A DNA stretch of 64,000 nt from Tenrec ecaudatus (taxonomy: Eukaryota > Chordata > Mammalia > Afrosoricida > Tenrecidae). Of the stretch, positions 62,417 to 64,000 are shown one piece after another. The position numbers and the translations under genes were made by a program. The stretch's first letter is position 1, and each line of letters starts with the position of its first letter. The stretch is from NCBI RefSeq assembly GCF_050624435.1, contig NC_134540.1, positions 106,483,739-106,547,738 on the forward strand, read 5' to 3'. The notes under the pieces were generated by a model. It did not search any database, had not been told where the DNA came from, and was given only the letters and a program-made list of their open reading frames with translations.

Positions 62417-64000
62417 GTCTAGAGGGGTGTCTTGGTTGTGCTCTTTCAGGAAGCTGAACGCCAGGCCTTTCTTCCATGGGGTTGAACTGCCAGCCTTCCA
62501 GCTGGCCGCCAAGGAGAAACTGTTTGCTCCACTCGGCGACCGTACTAAGAGAGGGTTCTAGATAAATAATTGTGGACAGCCCTTTGAAAAAGCACCTGGA
62601 CCGTAAGACAACGGGCAGGAAAAAGAGCTGTAAGGAGACTAGAGAAGGATTAGTTGTGCCACCCTGGAAGCCTGGGTGCTTCTATTAAAACCCAAACACT
62701 CTTATTTTAGAAGTTTCACAAAAAAAAGAAAAAGAAATTGCGTGGGGTTTTTTAGGCTTTTAGTTATGGTTTGGATCAATGAATCTCCCCCATGACTTCA
62801 CAGTCTTCTCTCCTCCCCCTCCATCTGGAAGTGGGGCTGGTGGAATGTTGCCCTCGGACCTGGACTGAAAGCTCTGGCTCCCACTGCTCCCAAGGGAGGC
62901 CTCTGCTCATTGCCCTTCGAAGCCCCGCAAATGCACACATCCACACGGCACAGGCAATGACAGGGCTGCACAGGAGCGCAGCTCTATCAGGGAGCCCCAG
63001 TGTATCACCCGCCCAGCAACTGGCTTCCTACATCCATCCATGCTTCTTCCAGCCTGCTGCACCTCACCTGCGGCACCGGGGCAGCGCTTCAGCACAGGCA
63101 CCTTTAGGTGCAATCCAGGATCAACAAGCCAAATGCTTGCTCGTCCCCCAACCCACCCTGGGTACTGCGCACAGGCGCGGGCTAGCCATCATACCTTCAA
63201 GAACTTAACAAACCGACAATGTTCTGCGGAGAGAAACGTTTCCTAGCCTCCCGCCCCCCGCCGCGCCGAGAGATAAAGCTGCCATTTCTGGTATCTTAGC
63301 TGGATCGAAGCTAGCCGATGAGCTCATCATCTGGGTTCAAATCAGGTGGCTGCTGTTTTCCCCTTTACAACCAGGCAGTGTTTTCCACATGTGCCCCCCA
63401 CGTCTGATGGCTAAGCATGCACATCCTTGAGCATCTTTGAGCATCGGGCTTCAAAAAGTTCATGGAAAACAGAATGACAAGATAATCTTCGAATACATGA
63501 AAATGAGAACACGACTTTCTCCGCTCCTCTCTTCAGAATTAAAAACAGTTATGAAGTTATTCACAGTCTTGGCTTCGTCTACAGTTCACCTGTCCCGAAT
63601 CATCTTTGGTCTCCTGTAATCAGCTTCTAAAATACAGCTGGATCTATCTGTGCGTCCCGAAGGTATATTGTTCCAGGGCACTGCAGGAAACACCTAACAG
63701 AGGCAGGTTTTCATCTGTCCCTAAAAGGCCCTTTAAAGATCCATACATAATCCCTCGGTAAGAGCGAATACAATGCAATCTCTCTAAAGAGAATCTGCAC
63801 TTGAAAGCCTGTTATCAAACACCGATCAGTATTATGTTGGATAACGGGGCAGTCTCCGGCACAGGCAGAGCCCACCATCGTTTGATGTCGAAAATGGCTC
63901 ACGTGCCCTTATCTCTCCCACCCCCAAAAGGACTCTGACAAAAGTGGGCAGAACCTGATTGAGAAATAAGGTTATAGGATTACCGGGCGAGCGCTGTTGT

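Larger units (their letters stand above)
58760..64000 (-). other. FARP1: FARP1 intron to right edge
   Basis: No FARP1 linker or FERM exon was recognised here. It holds a SPIN-type element, a GTGC tract and an unexplained minus-strand open frame with a downstream poly(A) signal (60213-61205). 62600-64000 shows only a possible short MITE-like start (ttcaaaaagttcatggaaaa near 63451). Confidence 0.6.

Noticed and set aside
63446..63560. MITE starting ttcaaaaagttcatggaaaa
   Set aside because: I recall this as a common repeat terminus, but found no matching second end in the window, so the boundaries cannot be supported.
58760..64000. Upstream FARP1 linker or FERM exons
   Set aside because: No frame here reads like the remembered FARP1 linker or FERM sequence; the next exon must lie past the right edge.

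Overview
This is a piece of a mammalian nuclear genome, not a bacterial or viral one: two protein-coding genes are split into short exons with GT-AG splice sites and lie in a background full of interspersed repeats. The repeats point to an afrothere, most likely a tenrec (inference). About 40 tRNA-derived AfroSINE copies are present. There are several 3' ends of one L1 family, and three short hAT elements of the SPIN type, which are known to be abundant in the lesser hedgehog tenrec. No species-diagnostic gene was seen, so the species call is not firm.

Layout. Positions 1-10.9 kb hold the 3' end of STK24 (MST3 kinase) on the + strand: the last five coding exons (65-210, 2393-2516, 3445-3513, 7192-7328, 9860-9896) and the 3' UTR. 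These encode 170 residues, from the last part of the kinase domain to the C-terminus. The rest of the kinase lies left of the window. Positions 10.9-14.4 kb are a short intergenic or UTR zone. From 15.75 kb to 58.76 kb the minus strand holds the last 14 coding exons of FARP1 (FERM, RhoGEF and pleckstrin domain protein 1). They encode about 574 residues: the end of the linker, the DH (RhoGEF) domain, PH1, the inter-PH linker, PH2 and the stop codon. The FERM-domain exons lie to the right of the window. The two genes converge tail to tail, with stop codons 5.85 kb apart.

Introns carry the rest. There is a 5'-truncated processed alpha-tubulin pseudogene at about 37.16-38.49 kb, a decayed mariner transposase at about 54.9-55.5 kb and an RTE-type fragment near 26.5 kb. 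One further hAT element, one TA-flanked MITE, microsatellites and two small tandem repeats are also present. A canonical minus-strand poly(A) signal followed upstream by a 263-codon open frame at 60.2-61.2 kb is unexplained.

The two genes are not a functional operon; their neighbourhood is the synteny seen at human 13q32. STK24 is a GCK-III kinase that works with CCM3/PDCD10. FARP1 is a membrane-linked guanine exchange factor acting on Rho-family GTPases in neurons. I saw no convincing undescribed gene system. The most interesting items are horizontally transferred SPIN-type insertions with exact target duplications, repeat tracts that form or flank splice acceptors, inverted repeat pairs inside introns, and the candidate intronic polyadenylation unit.
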